Translations under genes and position numbers: made by a program
Shown here: positions 9,840-18,659 of the stretch, piece after piece
Numbering within the stretch: the stretch's first letter is position 1
How the letters are laid out: each line of letters begins with the position of its first letter
The notes under the pieces: generated by a model
Seen by the model: only the letters and a program-made list of their open reading frames with translations
Told to the model about the DNA's origin: nothing
Databases searched by the model: none
Assembly: GCF_016902345.1 (NCBI RefSeq)
Contig: NZ_JACJLR010000022.1
Coordinates: 1 to 55,595, forward strand
Direction of reading: 5' to 3'
Source: Mediterraneibacter glycyrrhizinilyticus
Lineage (GTDB): Bacteria > Bacillota > Clostridia > Lachnospirales > Lachnospiraceae
DNA: 55,595 nt

Positions 9840-11462
9840 TCACTCTGATAAATCTTCTGCCCCTTTCTTTTCATCCTTCGTCTTCGCCTGTTTTCGGAAT
9901 TTTGCCGGTGTACAACCTTTCACTGAGATAAATCGATTCACAAAATAGTCCAGATCCCGGTATCCCACCATCTCCGCTATCTGGTATATTTTCTTATCTG
10001 TCCTCAGCAACAGATGGCAAGCCTGTTCTATCCGGCAATTATTTAGATAGTCTTTAAACGACTGTCCGAATTTTTTCCTAAATAGCTGTCCCAGATACGC
10101 TCCATTCAGGTAATATTTCTCACCGAATTCTTTAAGTGTCAGATTCTCCGCATATCTCTCCCGAATCTCTTTTTCTACTTTCCCCAATATACCTCGTGAG
10201 GAATCCTTACACATTTGAGCCAAATAATCCCCGTATTCACATGCGACCCTACACAGATGAGCTTTACTTCCCCGCAGAATCCCAGCCTCAAAAGTCCCTT
10301 CACTGATCATCCTCAATATCTCTTCCTGATTTACACTGTCATCCAGCTCCGATGCAAGATGCAGCAGCTGAAAAAGAAGATAATTAATATTAAGACGCAT
10401 TACCTCGCCGGCTATCCCTCGCTCTCTCATTTCCTCATAAAATCCGTCAACTGCTTTCATAATTTCTGCATGATTGTTCTGTTCAATGGCATTCAGGAGA
10501 ATATCAAGACTTTTCTTACAAAGCATGATCCCGTTTGTATGAATTTGCATTTCCTCCTCATAATAATAAATTTCCTTTTTTTCCCTGAATCCCTGAAAGG
10601 ATCTTACCATCCTCGTTGTACTGTATGATTTTGCAATTTCTTTCAGATTTTTTACCTCTTTTCCCACAATCATAATCACTGGCAGTCCGAGTATTTCTCT
10701 CAGATACTTTATAAAATCTCCCAAATATTCTTTAATATCTGAAGATTCATACATATATCTGCATAAAATGAAACCAACATCATAGACCTTTTCCTGTATG
10801 GAGACATCCATCACACAATGCTGACTGTCATCCTGAAGATAATCCTTACAGATACTATACAGCTGTTTTTGATTTGCTAACTTTACGGAATCCTCATAGT
10901 CGTCCTCGTAATTATTTCCATCGATCAGGATTTCAATATACCTCACCTGTTCTGATAAACGAATATGCTGTTGAACATACTCAATCGTCAGAGGATCCGA
11001 TCTTCCCTGAATAACAGAGATAAGTTTCCCGGAAAGATACGCATTTTCCAGTTTTTTTGTTTCTCTTTCTTTCTCCAATTCTATATTTTTTAATCCTCTG
11101 ACTTTGCGAAGTGCCTGTACAAGTTTTTCTTTCTCCACGGGTTTCAATATATAGTCATTGCATGCATATTTGATTGCCTCCTGAGCATACTGAAAATCAG
11201 CATATCCGCTCAGAATAATAAAATAAATATCTCTATATTTTTCAGAGATTCGCAGCTTACGAAGCAACTCAAGACCATCCATAATTGGCATTTTAATATC
11301 AGCAAGAATAAGATCTGCATCGTGATTCTGCAGAAAAAGAAGTGCCTCTTCTCCGTCAGCTGCTGAGCCTACAATCTCAAATCCTTCATTTTTCCAATCT
11401 ATAAGCTCTTTCATTCCCCGAAGTATAAATGGTTCATCATCTACTAATAGTACTCTCAGCAT
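9840..11462 (-). CDS. response regulator with AraC-type DNA-binding domain (YesN type)
   Basis: The protein has about 540 residues. A receiver domain (residues 1-120) carries the phosphoacceptor D55 in LILADIKMP and the acidic pair in LLVDDE. A central linker region and a C-terminal double helix-turn-helix AraC domain (last ~100 residues, with IAEMVGYRDLDYFVNRF) follow. The ATG at 11462 is preferred because GGGTGATAAG precedes it and it starts just after the kinase stop. It should activate the xylan operon when phosphorylated by the adjacent sensor kinase. Confidence 0.93.
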   Translation of the reverse strand: MLRVLLVDDEPFILRGMKELIDWKNEGFEIVGSAADGEEALLFLQNHDADLILADIKMPIMDGLELLRKLRISEKYRDIYFIILSGYADFQYAQEAIKYACNDYILKPVEKEKLVQALRKVRGLKNIELEKERETKKLENAYLSGKLISVIQGRSDPLTIEYVQQHIRLSEQVRYIEILIDGNNYEDDYEDSVKLANQKQLYSICKDYLQDDSQHCVMDVSIQEKVYDVGFILCRYMYESSDIKEYLGDFIKYLREILGLPVIMIVGKEVKNLKEIAKSYSTTRMVRSFQGFREKKEIYYYEEEMQIHTNGIMLCKKSLDILLNAIEQNNHAEIMKAVDGFYEEMRERGIAGEVMRLNINYLLFQLLHLASELDDSVNQEEILRMISEGTFEAGILRGSKAHLCRVACEYGDYLAQMCKDSSRGILGKVEKEIRERYAENLTLKEFGEKYYLNGAYLGQLFRKKFGQSFKDYLNNCRIEQACHLLLRTDKKIYQIAEMVGYRDLDYFVNRFISVKGCTPAKFRKQAKTKDEKKGAEDLSE

Positions 11463-11466
11463 CTTA

Positions 11467-13242
11467 TCACCCTTTTTCACTTTCTATAAATGGCAGGCGT
11501 ATCAGAACCGACACCCCCGTTCCCTCTTCCCCGTTTAATTCAAATTGCACTCTATCATGTGACATCATTTTCAGTCTCAGGCAGGCATTAACAATACCTA
11601 CGCCTTTTTCATTTTCCAGTAGTTCTATGCTCGCATTTTTCATCTTTCGCCGCATACTGTCAAACTCTTTTTCCGTCATTCCTTCCCCGGTATCTTCTAC
11701 TTCAATACACATTTCCTCATTTTCTCTGTACACAGTAATAAATATCCATCCTGGTGCAGTCTTTTTCTCTATTCCATGCACACATGCGTTTTCAGCAAAT
11801 GTAACAATTGTCAGTTTCGGTATCTTCTGATGCTGGCATTCTGTTTCCACATCCAGCCTATATGACAGTCTTTTACCAAATCGGTACTGCTGAAGATCCA
11901 TGTAATTCTTGACAATCTCCATCTCCTTACCTACCTCAATAAGATCCTCTCCCCAATCCACATACTGTCTCTGCATATCAGCAAGTTTTTCAACCATTTC
12001 CGCCGTGATTTTTTCTTTTCTTATTACACTGTGCATCCGTATACTTTCAAGTGCATTAAAAAGGAAATGAGGATTGATCTGACTTCTCAGTGCAAGAAGC
12101 TCCGCCTTTTGTCTTGCCACTGTCATTTCCTGTTCCAGTATCCGATTTTTATAAACAATGTTTACCAACGTTGTTATACGTGATGCCATCCGATTGTAAT
12201 TCCTCATCAGATCACCTATTTCATCTTTTGCACTCACATTTTCAATCTCAACCAGATTTTCATCTTCTGTGTTTCTGAAAATACTGCTCAATCTGCTGAT
12301 TCTGGCAGTTAATGAACGGTTTAAAAGCAGTACCATGATCAGCGGGAAAAAGATGTTGATTGAAAAAAGGAGCAACAGCATAGGCAGCCTTTCCACCAGC
12401 TTTCCTATAAGATCTGTCTCTGGACGTAGCACGTATATTTCCAGTTGAGCGCCGTAAATATTACTTGTTTTCTTATATTCAACTTCTTTGTAATCTGAAA
12501 ATTTTTCATACTCATCTCCGATATTTTCGCCATCACGATTTGAAAATATAATTTTTCCCTCATGGCATATATATACGGGCGTATCATAATTCAGATTTTG
12601 CAGGTTTTTATTTATCGTACTGTAATCCATTTCAATTTTAAGCAACTTTTCCGACTGTCCGCCTCCATAGTAGTTCATCTTACGAACAAAGTAGACATGC
12701 CTTTCCGGATGCATTACTGCTCCTGGTACCTCTGGTTCATATGCAAAATAAAGCATCTGTTCTGTTCCTTTTTCATTCAGATCCCGATACCAACCGCTTT
12801 CTTTGATCAGATCCAGATTTCTGACCGTACCTCCGCTTACAATTGTACTGTTATCTGTATACAAGGTTATCAGTGAACTTCCTGTCATATCTGAACTCTG
12901 GAAAAGTGTATCTTTAAAAAATTGCTGATAACTTACTACATAATCAAAAGGATCTCTATATTCCATTTCTAGGAAATCATTGATATACTGATTCGCATAT
13001 ATACTTTTTGCTACTTTTGAAACAGTGTCCACATCATAAAAAATCTGATAGTTAACAGCATCTGCAATATCATCCATTTCAGATCTGCGCAGCTGTGCTT
13101 CTGTATGCAGAACCGTATATATGATCACCCCGTCTGTCAGCGTGATTGGTAAAAGCATACAGAATATGTAGATAAAAATCATTTTTTTGCGGATTGAAAA
13201 ATTATCTATCTGTCTCACAAATTTTTCCAGTATAGATTGCAT
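11467..13242 (-). CDS. sensor histidine kinase (YesM type)
   Basis: This 591-residue membrane kinase has a first membrane helix at about residues 20-45, an extracellular sensor domain, a second helix near 285-305, a HAMP linker, the His-kinase phosphoacceptor motif (NPHFLFNALESIRM, near residue 390) and a HATPase domain with TFAENACVHGIE. This is the LytS/YesM class that pairs with AraC-type regulators. Its start overlaps the esterase gene by 41 bp. It probably senses oligosaccharides outside the cell, possibly through the binding protein; the ligand is inferred from context. Confidence 0.93.
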   Translation of the reverse strand: MQSILEKFVRQIDNFSIRKKMIFIYIFCMLLPITLTDGVIIYTVLHTEAQLRRSEMDDIADAVNYQIFYDVDTVSKVAKSIYANQYINDFLEMEYRDPFDYVVSYQQFFKDTLFQSSDMTGSSLITLYTDNSTIVSGGTVRNLDLIKESGWYRDLNEKGTEQMLYFAYEPEVPGAVMHPERHVYFVRKMNYYGGGQSEKLLKIEMDYSTINKNLQNLNYDTPVYICHEGKIIFSNRDGENIGDEYEKFSDYKEVEYKKTSNIYGAQLEIYVLRPETDLIGKLVERLPMLLLLFSINIFFPLIMVLLLNRSLTARISRLSSIFRNTEDENLVEIENVSAKDEIGDLMRNYNRMASRITTLVNIVYKNRILEQEMTVARQKAELLALRSQINPHFLFNALESIRMHSVIRKEKITAEMVEKLADMQRQYVDWGEDLIEVGKEMEIVKNYMDLQQYRFGKRLSYRLDVETECQHQKIPKLTIVTFAENACVHGIEKKTAPGWIFITVYRENEEMCIEVEDTGEGMTEKEFDSMRRKMKNASIELLENEKGVGIVNACLRLKMMSHDRVQFELNGEEGTGVSVLIRLPFIESEKG

Positions 13243-15085
13243 CCCTGCCCCACTCCTTTATAAATGGTATGACCGGAAGTCCCCTTTTTCCATACAGACA
13301 TATATTCATAGGACAATCCTTCCATGCATAACGAATTCCCGTTGGTTCCTCGCCATCAGACAACCATGCACAAATTTCATTTCCATCAACTGTGACATAT
13401 GCTCTTTTATAATCTCCGTTCGCTTTTCTGAGTTCAACTTCACTTACTAATTCACATCCGTCTTTTTTACTTCCGGTTTGCAACGGCTGATCAAAAACAG
13501 CATATACTCTTTTATCTCTGTCCAGTCTGATTTTCCTCACCTGCGGTCCTGTACATTCTTCCTTTTCTCCATAAACCAATTTATGTACAGCAAGCGCAGC
13601 TCGCATTCCCAAAGTCTTCTTATCCATGGGATGGAGATCATTATACTCGCCCACATCATATGCCTGTATCATCGCCGTATTTTCAATCTCCATTGCCTGC
13701 CGCTGTACTTCCCTGAATTCCGCCCATTGCGTCCCCTGTTTCTTAATATTTCCATCGGAAAAACCAGCAAGCTGTACGTATATAATCGGCAATTGCTTTT
13801 CCTTCCAAGATTTTCTCCAGTCATTGACCAGCGCACGAAATTCTAACGCATATCTATTCGGATGTCCAACATCAGATTCTCCTTGATAATAAATAACAGC
13901 ACATATCTTATAAGGACTTACCGGTGATATCATACCATTAAACATAGCTGATGCCATATAATTGAAAAATGTCTTTTCCGGCAGATATTCCATTTGTTTT
14001 CTAATCTGTGCATCCCATGTTCCAGACAAATCAAGCCATCTTTCTTTCCCCTTTTTGAATCGTATTCCATATTGTTTACCTGGCATTGCTCCTCCTCTGC
14101 CACGGAATACATACAAATGTATGCAGACCACATTTTCTCCTGCCCTTAGAATTCCTGGGGTTACAGGATAAATCCTTGGTGCATATCTGTCATAAGAACT
14201 ACCGCAGCAGATTCCATTTATATATATTTTATCAGCGTCTGTAAACGCTCCCATAAGAATTTCTGCAGGTGTAACTGCCTGTTCTTCTGTAATAAAGAAC
14301 TTCTTTTCCAGTAAAACTGTTCCACAGAAATCTCTCATGTTTCCTTTCCATATACCGGGAATACTTATTTTATAAAAACTATCTGTCCTTTGATCAAAAG
14401 ACTGATCCGCTTTTTTCATCCAGTATTTTTCTCTTTCAATTTCTATTTTCTGCGTACATAAAACATAGTCTTCATTTTTACATTTTTCCAACTCATCTGT
14501 ATAAAAACCCATATGCCTTATTGTCTCTTCACTACACCATGCTTTCACCGGCGTTCCCTCCACAGCAGTCTGGATCAGCCCGACTGGGACATCATTTTTT
14601 TCTCGAAGAGACAATGCCATAAACAGTCCTAAAGCGCTGAATTCAAGGACCGATTCCCCCTGTGCGCTTTCCCAGCGTCCCTGGGAAAGCCATTGTCTTT
14701 TCTCTCCGAAATCATATTCTTTCGGAACATCAAACTTTCTGATAAACGAATCATTTATTTTCTTTATTTCATCTGCAAACCGCTCTGTTACAAATTTTAT
14801 TCGCAATTCCATATTGGACTGACCGCCCAGAAGAAATACATCCCCACTCATAATGTTTCTAATTACACGCTTCTCGTCACCGTTTATTTCCATACAATAC
14901 GGACCACCAACCGGAAGATCCGGAAGTTCTGCCACAAACATTCCATGTGTATCTGCCTTAGTATTAAACTTCCTGCCGTCGAGTATTCCCGTTACTATAA
15001 TTTCAGGGCTCGTCTCTCCCCAAATATAATTCCTTTTTCCTCGTTGCAATACCATCCCATCACTGAACAAATATGATAACTTCAA
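13202..15085 (-). CDS. SGNH acetylesterase (sialate O-acetylesterase-like, xylan deacetylation)
   Basis: This 627-residue protein has the SASA-type esterase blocks: GDVFLLGGQSNMEL with catalytic S90, VIYYQGESDVGHPNRY near residue 399, and the Asp-His pair in YNDLHPMDKK near 482. A jelly-roll-like insert lies between the first two blocks. Annotation pipelines usually call this family sialate O-acetylesterase; beside GH10, GH3 and GH51 enzymes it more likely removes acetyl groups from xylan fragments. No signal peptide is seen. The start is TTG, with a G-rich ribosome binding site immediately upstream. Confidence 0.88.
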   Translation of the reverse strand: MKLSYLFSDGMVLQRGKRNYIWGETSPEIIVTGILDGRKFNTKADTHGMFVAELPDLPVGGPYCMEINGDEKRVIRNIMSGDVFLLGGQSNMELRIKFVTERFADEIKKINDSFIRKFDVPKEYDFGEKRQWLSQGRWESAQGESVLEFSALGLFMALSLREKNDVPVGLIQTAVEGTPVKAWCSEETIRHMGFYTDELEKCKNEDYVLCTQKIEIEREKYWMKKADQSFDQRTDSFYKISIPGIWKGNMRDFCGTVLLEKKFFITEEQAVTPAEILMGAFTDADKIYINGICCGSSYDRYAPRIYPVTPGILRAGENVVCIHLYVFRGRGGAMPGKQYGIRFKKGKERWLDLSGTWDAQIRKQMEYLPEKTFFNYMASAMFNGMISPVSPYKICAVIYYQGESDVGHPNRYALEFRALVNDWRKSWKEKQLPIIYVQLAGFSDGNIKKQGTQWAEFREVQRQAMEIENTAMIQAYDVGEYNDLHPMDKKTLGMRAALAVHKLVYGEKEECTGPQVRKIRLDRDKRVYAVFDQPLQTGSKKDGCELVSEVELRKANGDYKRAYVTVDGNEICAWLSDGEEPTGIRYAWKDCPMNICLYGKRGLPVIPFIKEWGRDAIYTGKICETDR

Positions 15086-15110
15086 TCCTTCCCCCCCTAG
15101 CGATATTTTA

Positions 15111-16295
15111 TCATGCGTCTATAATTCCCCAAAAAGCTGGTTTTTCGTTACAGGCATCATCAAATGGCAACGGCATCTGAGGTCTGTTTCCATCAGATCC
15201 ACCTCCTACCAAAGCAGCTTCCTGTAGCCACGAAACTGAGTCATGGGTGCCCCAGAATGTGATACCTGTAATATTAATTTTATCTTCCTTATCAAGACTA
15301 TAAATTGTTCGAAACAACTCTTTATACCTTGCTCCCTCTCTCTCTAACTCCAACTCGCGGTCTGATCCGTCATAACTTTTGCTTGACTGCATATCAAATT
15401 CCGTAAACTGAATTTCATTTACAATAGATGAATACATATACACAGCTTCTCTAATCTGTTCAACAGACGGAAACTCCATATGATAGTGTGCCTGCATTCC
15501 CATCCCATCAATACGTGCTCCCTTTGTATCCTTAATCTGCCTGAGCAAAACACAAATAGCATCCCTTTTTACCGGATCCGCATCATTGTAATCATTATAA
15601 AATAACTTGATATCTTTAGGCGCATAGCGGTTTGCAAAAACAAATGACTGAGTAATGTAGCTAATGTCCCCCTGAAAAATATTATACCAACCCGTATTCT
15701 TGTTATTACATGTATAGCGCACTGATCCTGGGTTTTTTTCTGGATGAAAATCGTCCGGCTCAATCTGTTCATTTACTACATCCCAGGCATATATAATACC
15801 ACGATACGGGCTATTTACTCCGTCATAATGCTCTATCACTTTCTGAATATAATTTTCAAGGCGCTTCAGCATCTTTTCTTTACCCACATATGCCCCCTGA
15901 GAATCATATTTTTCACGAAAAAACCAATCCGGAGTCTGTGAATGCCATACGAGTACATGACCCCTTACCCGTATTGTATCATCTGGATTTTTCTCATTAT
16001 GTTTTTTTATAAAATCCATAATTTTATCTGCCTTGCTGAAATCAAGTGTTAAAACCGGATCGCCATTTTCATCTAAACATATACTTCCTTCAGTATCAAC
16101 ACTGAATACAGGAACATCTCCCAAAATTATTTCTGGTTTCATCTCGTTTTCACATGTAATACTATTATAGTGCTTTATTACAAGATTCCTTATCTTCTCG
16201 TCATTTAGCATGTCTGACATAATTGCAACGCCAGCCTTCCCATTAATTGCTGATTTCTGTTCCAGACGTTTTTTTATCGACATTATATCCTTCAT
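15111..16295 (-). CDS. endo-1,4-beta-xylanase, GH10, intracellular
   Basis: This 394-residue single-domain GH10 enzyme has its acid/base E176 in WDVVNEQIEP and nucleophile E299 in QFTEFDMQSS. RGHVLVWHSQTPDWFF and GITFWGTHDSVSWL are further family blocks. The ATG at 16295 is chosen because AGGAGGG stands directly before it; the open frame extends further upstream but has no ribosome site. Without a signal peptide or carbohydrate-binding module, it would cut imported xylo-oligosaccharides. It is the first gene of the operon. Confidence 0.95.
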   Translation of the reverse strand: MKDIMSIKKRLEQKSAINGKAGVAIMSDMLNDEKIRNLVIKHYNSITCENEMKPEIILGDVPVFSVDTEGSICLDENGDPVLTLDFSKADKIMDFIKKHNEKNPDDTIRVRGHVLVWHSQTPDWFFREKYDSQGAYVGKEKMLKRLENYIQKVIEHYDGVNSPYRGIIYAWDVVNEQIEPDDFHPEKNPGSVRYTCNNKNTGWYNIFQGDISYITQSFVFANRYAPKDIKLFYNDYNDADPVKRDAICVLLRQIKDTKGARIDGMGMQAHYHMEFPSVEQIREAVYMYSSIVNEIQFTEFDMQSSKSYDGSDRELELEREGARYKELFRTIYSLDKEDKINITGITFWGTHDSVSWLQEAALVGGGSDGNRPQMPLPFDDACNEKPAFWGIIDA

Positions 16296-16337
16296 ATTAT
16301 CCCTCCTGCTTTTTACATATAAGTCTAAATAATGTAA

Positions 16338-16366
16338 ATTATATAATAAAAGTAAAAAAAAGTAAA
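16338..16366 (-). promoter_or_regulatory. candidate promoter of the xylan operon
   Basis: On the minus strand a perfect TATAAT (16338-16343) and TTTACT (16361-16366) are 17 bp apart, in an AT-rich tract 43 bp before the GH10 start. This is the natural start for the whole minus-strand operon. I saw no clear binding repeats for the YesN-type regulator. Confidence 0.5.
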
Positions 16367-16440
16367 ATATGAATAATTGCAGAAAATCCCCCGGCAAATT
16401 AAATAACCTCGCAGTATTATTTCTCAAGCCTGCAAAATCT

Positions 16441-16876
16441 TAGGAGAAAAACAACGCTTAAATCAAGAAAATAAAAATATGTATCTTATCTCTTATTCAA
16501 TGTTCATCAACAAAAGTCAGCCACGTTTTCACATTTTTTAAAACTGGTGAATTCTCGTTTTTGGACAGCTGACTTCAGGTATTTTCCAAAAATATCCTTC
16601 TAAACCTTTCCAATAAATTCAATCTTGGGGCTCTATTTCGTAAAACATTACATTCAGATTTGCAAGAACGTCAGAATATTGTCTCTTCTTTTCCAAGAGA
16701 TATCAAGGATTTATGTATGCCCTCAGCGTAAATAAGTTCGAACCGTATAATGCACAGTTTACCAAATGTAATTTTCAGAGTTACCTGCTTTTATAATTAA
16801 GCAGGGTGTAGGATCATCCAACCACACTTGACAACCAATGATTTTTATAATCCAAAAAGTATATTTACTAACAACA
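16441..16876. other. gene-free junction region with remnants
   Basis: There is no intact gene here. AAGTCAGC (from 16515) and GCTGACTT (from 16569) form a small inverted pair, and CCTGCTT/AAGCAGG (16785-16806) forms a 7-bp hairpin. A 50-codon open stretch on the plus strand (about 16572-16731) reads like the tail of a lost gene but matches nothing I recognise. The region separates the xylan locus from mobile-element debris. Confidence 0.4.
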
Positions 16877-17323
16877 TCAATAGCATGCCACTCCATACCC
16901 CTCAATCTGCTCATATCCTATTGGATAATCCCGTCTGACCACTTTATCCCCGCTGTTTCCTTCCACAGTATAAACGGTTTCGTCTACCACGCTCTCAACA
17001 ATCCCCACATGATCAATGTTTCCATCATTTCCCCAGTCAAAGAAAATAAGATCGCCGGAAGTGGGAACAGAACTTCCGTCCATGAACTGTCCCCGGCTTT
17101 CAAACCATTCCATACCTGCGGAACACAGAGAAAACTTAGGAATAACTCCTGACTCAATATATCCACACTGATCCGCACACCAGCTTACAAAGCAGGCACA
17201 CCATTCTACCCGGCTGGAGAAACCATACCAGCTCCAGTAAGGGTCTCCTCCATTTCCTTCCTGTGTCAGGGCCACCTGTACGATTGCCTGATTTCCGATT
17301 CCTGTAGGGATACGCCCAAACAC
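16877..17323 (-). pseudogene. CHAP-domain cell-wall hydrolase, C-terminal fragment
   Basis: About 140 residues match the C-terminal CHAP amidase domain of lysins carried by conjugative elements and phages. The catalytic cysteine lies in EWCACFVSWCADQC and the histidine in NIDHVGIVE. The N-terminal part, usually several hundred residues with a membrane anchor or a second hydrolase domain, is missing. Upstream the sequence runs straight into the truncated FRG gene in another frame. No start or ribosome site is convincing, so this is a leftover of a lost element rather than a working gene. Confidence 0.75.
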
Positions 17324-17853
17324 ATAGTATCGCAGTACATGAGATCAGAAACCATAAGAATAATATAAGAATACTCCTCTTTTGAATCATAGTAATATAC
17401 ATACTCATGTGTATTAATTGACACAGCTTTAGCTTGATGTAATGCAAACCACAGAGCCACCCATACATTATCCACCAAGTCAATATATGGTGTTCGTACA
17501 CCATAATGTTGAATTAAAGGTTCAAAAACAGCTCTATTATATTGTCTAAAAATCCTTTTTCCTTTAATTGCTGCATTAATTCGTGCATTATATTTCCATG
17601 TTATACTATCAAGCTTGGTCTTTCCACGATAAAGAGAAGGAATCATTGAACCATTATATAAAGAAGTTTGACCTCTAAAATATACATTTCCTATTTTGTT
17701 GTTTTTATATTTTCCAAATCCGATAAACTGTATTAAGTCATGCACTGTTTCAATTAAATAAACATTTATGTTATTTCCACATGCCAACTCAACTGTTTCT
17801 ACAGCAATATTTGAAGGTGTTTTCTTTTCAAAATTATCAATAATGTAATACAT
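17266..17853 (-). pseudogene. FRG-domain protein, 3'-truncated
   Basis: This 195-residue reading frame has a good AAGGAG ribosome site and the FRG signature: VYFRGQTSLYNGSMIPSLYRG near residue 58 and LIQHYGVRTPYIDLVDNVWVALWFAL near 113. FRG proteins are often found in defence islands and next to mobile elements; their biochemical role is unclear. Family members are usually longer. The match ends near position 17335, where the sequence changes into the CHAP fragment, so the last ~20 residues are junction-derived. Loss of function is likely but not certain. Confidence 0.7.
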
Positions 17854-17989
17854 TTTTCTCCTTGTAAAGAATTCTCCTCAAGGAACAATGAGAACTCTTG
17901 TAAGCACTATATTAAATAACAAAATACTCTAATCTCTGTCCCTAATAATTATAGGTTATCTCAACATTTAAAAGTGATCTGCTTATGTA

Positions 17990-18013
17990 ATATTCCCGCT
18001 TGTTAAACGGGAA
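17990..18013 (-). terminator. hairpin at the end of the 18003 gene
   Basis: ATTCCCG and CGGGAAT pair around a 9-nt loop that includes the stop codon of the neighbouring minus-strand gene. The U-tract is weak. Confidence 0.4.
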
Positions 18014-18356
18014 TTTCCTGTTCTTCTGTTTCTAACCGCTTATCCTCAATCACGTCATAAAAATCAAAGATAAATTCCGACACAAAAGTTTCCTGCAATT
18101 CATCCGACTTTTCCAACTGTATAAGTTCCTGCGGCCATTCCATGTCGGAAATACCGAACATTCCTCTTATCATATGGAATGCCTCATTGATCCGGTCTGT
18201 ATCAACCAATGCAGCCAAAGCAAAGTAAATATCATCCATATCAGAAATTTTCCCACTACTGGGAAACAATTTTTCGAGTAAAGGCAGTGTATAGGCTCCA
18301 GAAATCAGATTTGCAGCGTTTCTTACATCTTTGATCTTGTTGTCATCATTCTTCAT
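18003..18356 (-). CDS. hypothetical acidic protein
   Basis: This 117-residue, mostly helical and acidic protein shows no family I recognise. The ATG at 18356 is chosen because GAGAGG stands 8 bp upstream; the frame is open further but reads through a terminator hairpin. It lies between the FRG/CHAP debris and the integrase of the large element, beyond its predicted left end. Small acidic proteins of this type are common cargo of clostridial mobile elements. Nothing here shows a function. Confidence 0.55.
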   Translation of the reverse strand: MKNDDNKIKDVRNAANLISGAYTLPLLEKLFPSSGKISDMDDIYFALAALVDTDRINEAFHMIRGMFGISDMEWPQELIQLEKSDELQETFVSEFIFDFYDVIEDKRLETEEQEIPV

Positions 18357-18410
18357 TGACATTTCCTCTCTTTCTTTGAATCTGGCAAAAACCATATATT
18401 TATAGAACGC

Positions 18411-18457
18411 AAAAAACCCCTGAAACAAGCCATTTTACGGGCTTTTCAGGGGTTTTT
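18411..18457. terminator. strong bidirectional terminator
   Basis: AAAAAACCCCTGAAA (from 18411) pairs with TTTTCAGGGGTTTTT (to 18457), with an inner AAGCC/GGCTT stem. A and T runs on both sides make it work in either direction. It insulates the integrase end of the element from the 18003 gene. Confidence 0.75.
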
Positions 18458-18554
18458 AAGTTCTTTTAGTTTATGAGATTACATTCCCATCTGTTTTGCG
18501 AACTATTTGTAGAATATCCCTATTTTACAAGGGATTCTCAGATCTATCAGTTAT

Positions 18555-18569
18555 CCGTACCAAACTTTT
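18555..18569 (+). repeat. left 15-bp direct repeat (candidate att or integrase arm site)
   Basis: CCGTACCAAACTTTT occurs here and again at 51476-51490 in the same orientation, 32.9 kb apart, one copy beyond each end of the element. More TTTGGTAC-type boxes lie nearby (near 18575, 18633 and 18648), so these could be integrase arm-binding sites rather than the crossover core. A looser pair, CCTATTTTACAAGGGATTC (18520) and CCTATGTTTTCAAGGAATTC (51581), lies just outside and could be the core. Confidence 0.5.
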
Positions 18570-18659
18570 TATTTTGGTACTATGTCACATTCGAGTTTAT
18601 TTTAGTATTATAATTTAAAATCACGATTTTGGTACAATCAACACAAACTTTGGTATATA

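Noticed and set aside
16877..17323. CHAP protein as the element's endolysin
   Set aside because: It lies outside the direct repeats, has no start region and is joined to a truncated FRG gene, so it looks like debris.
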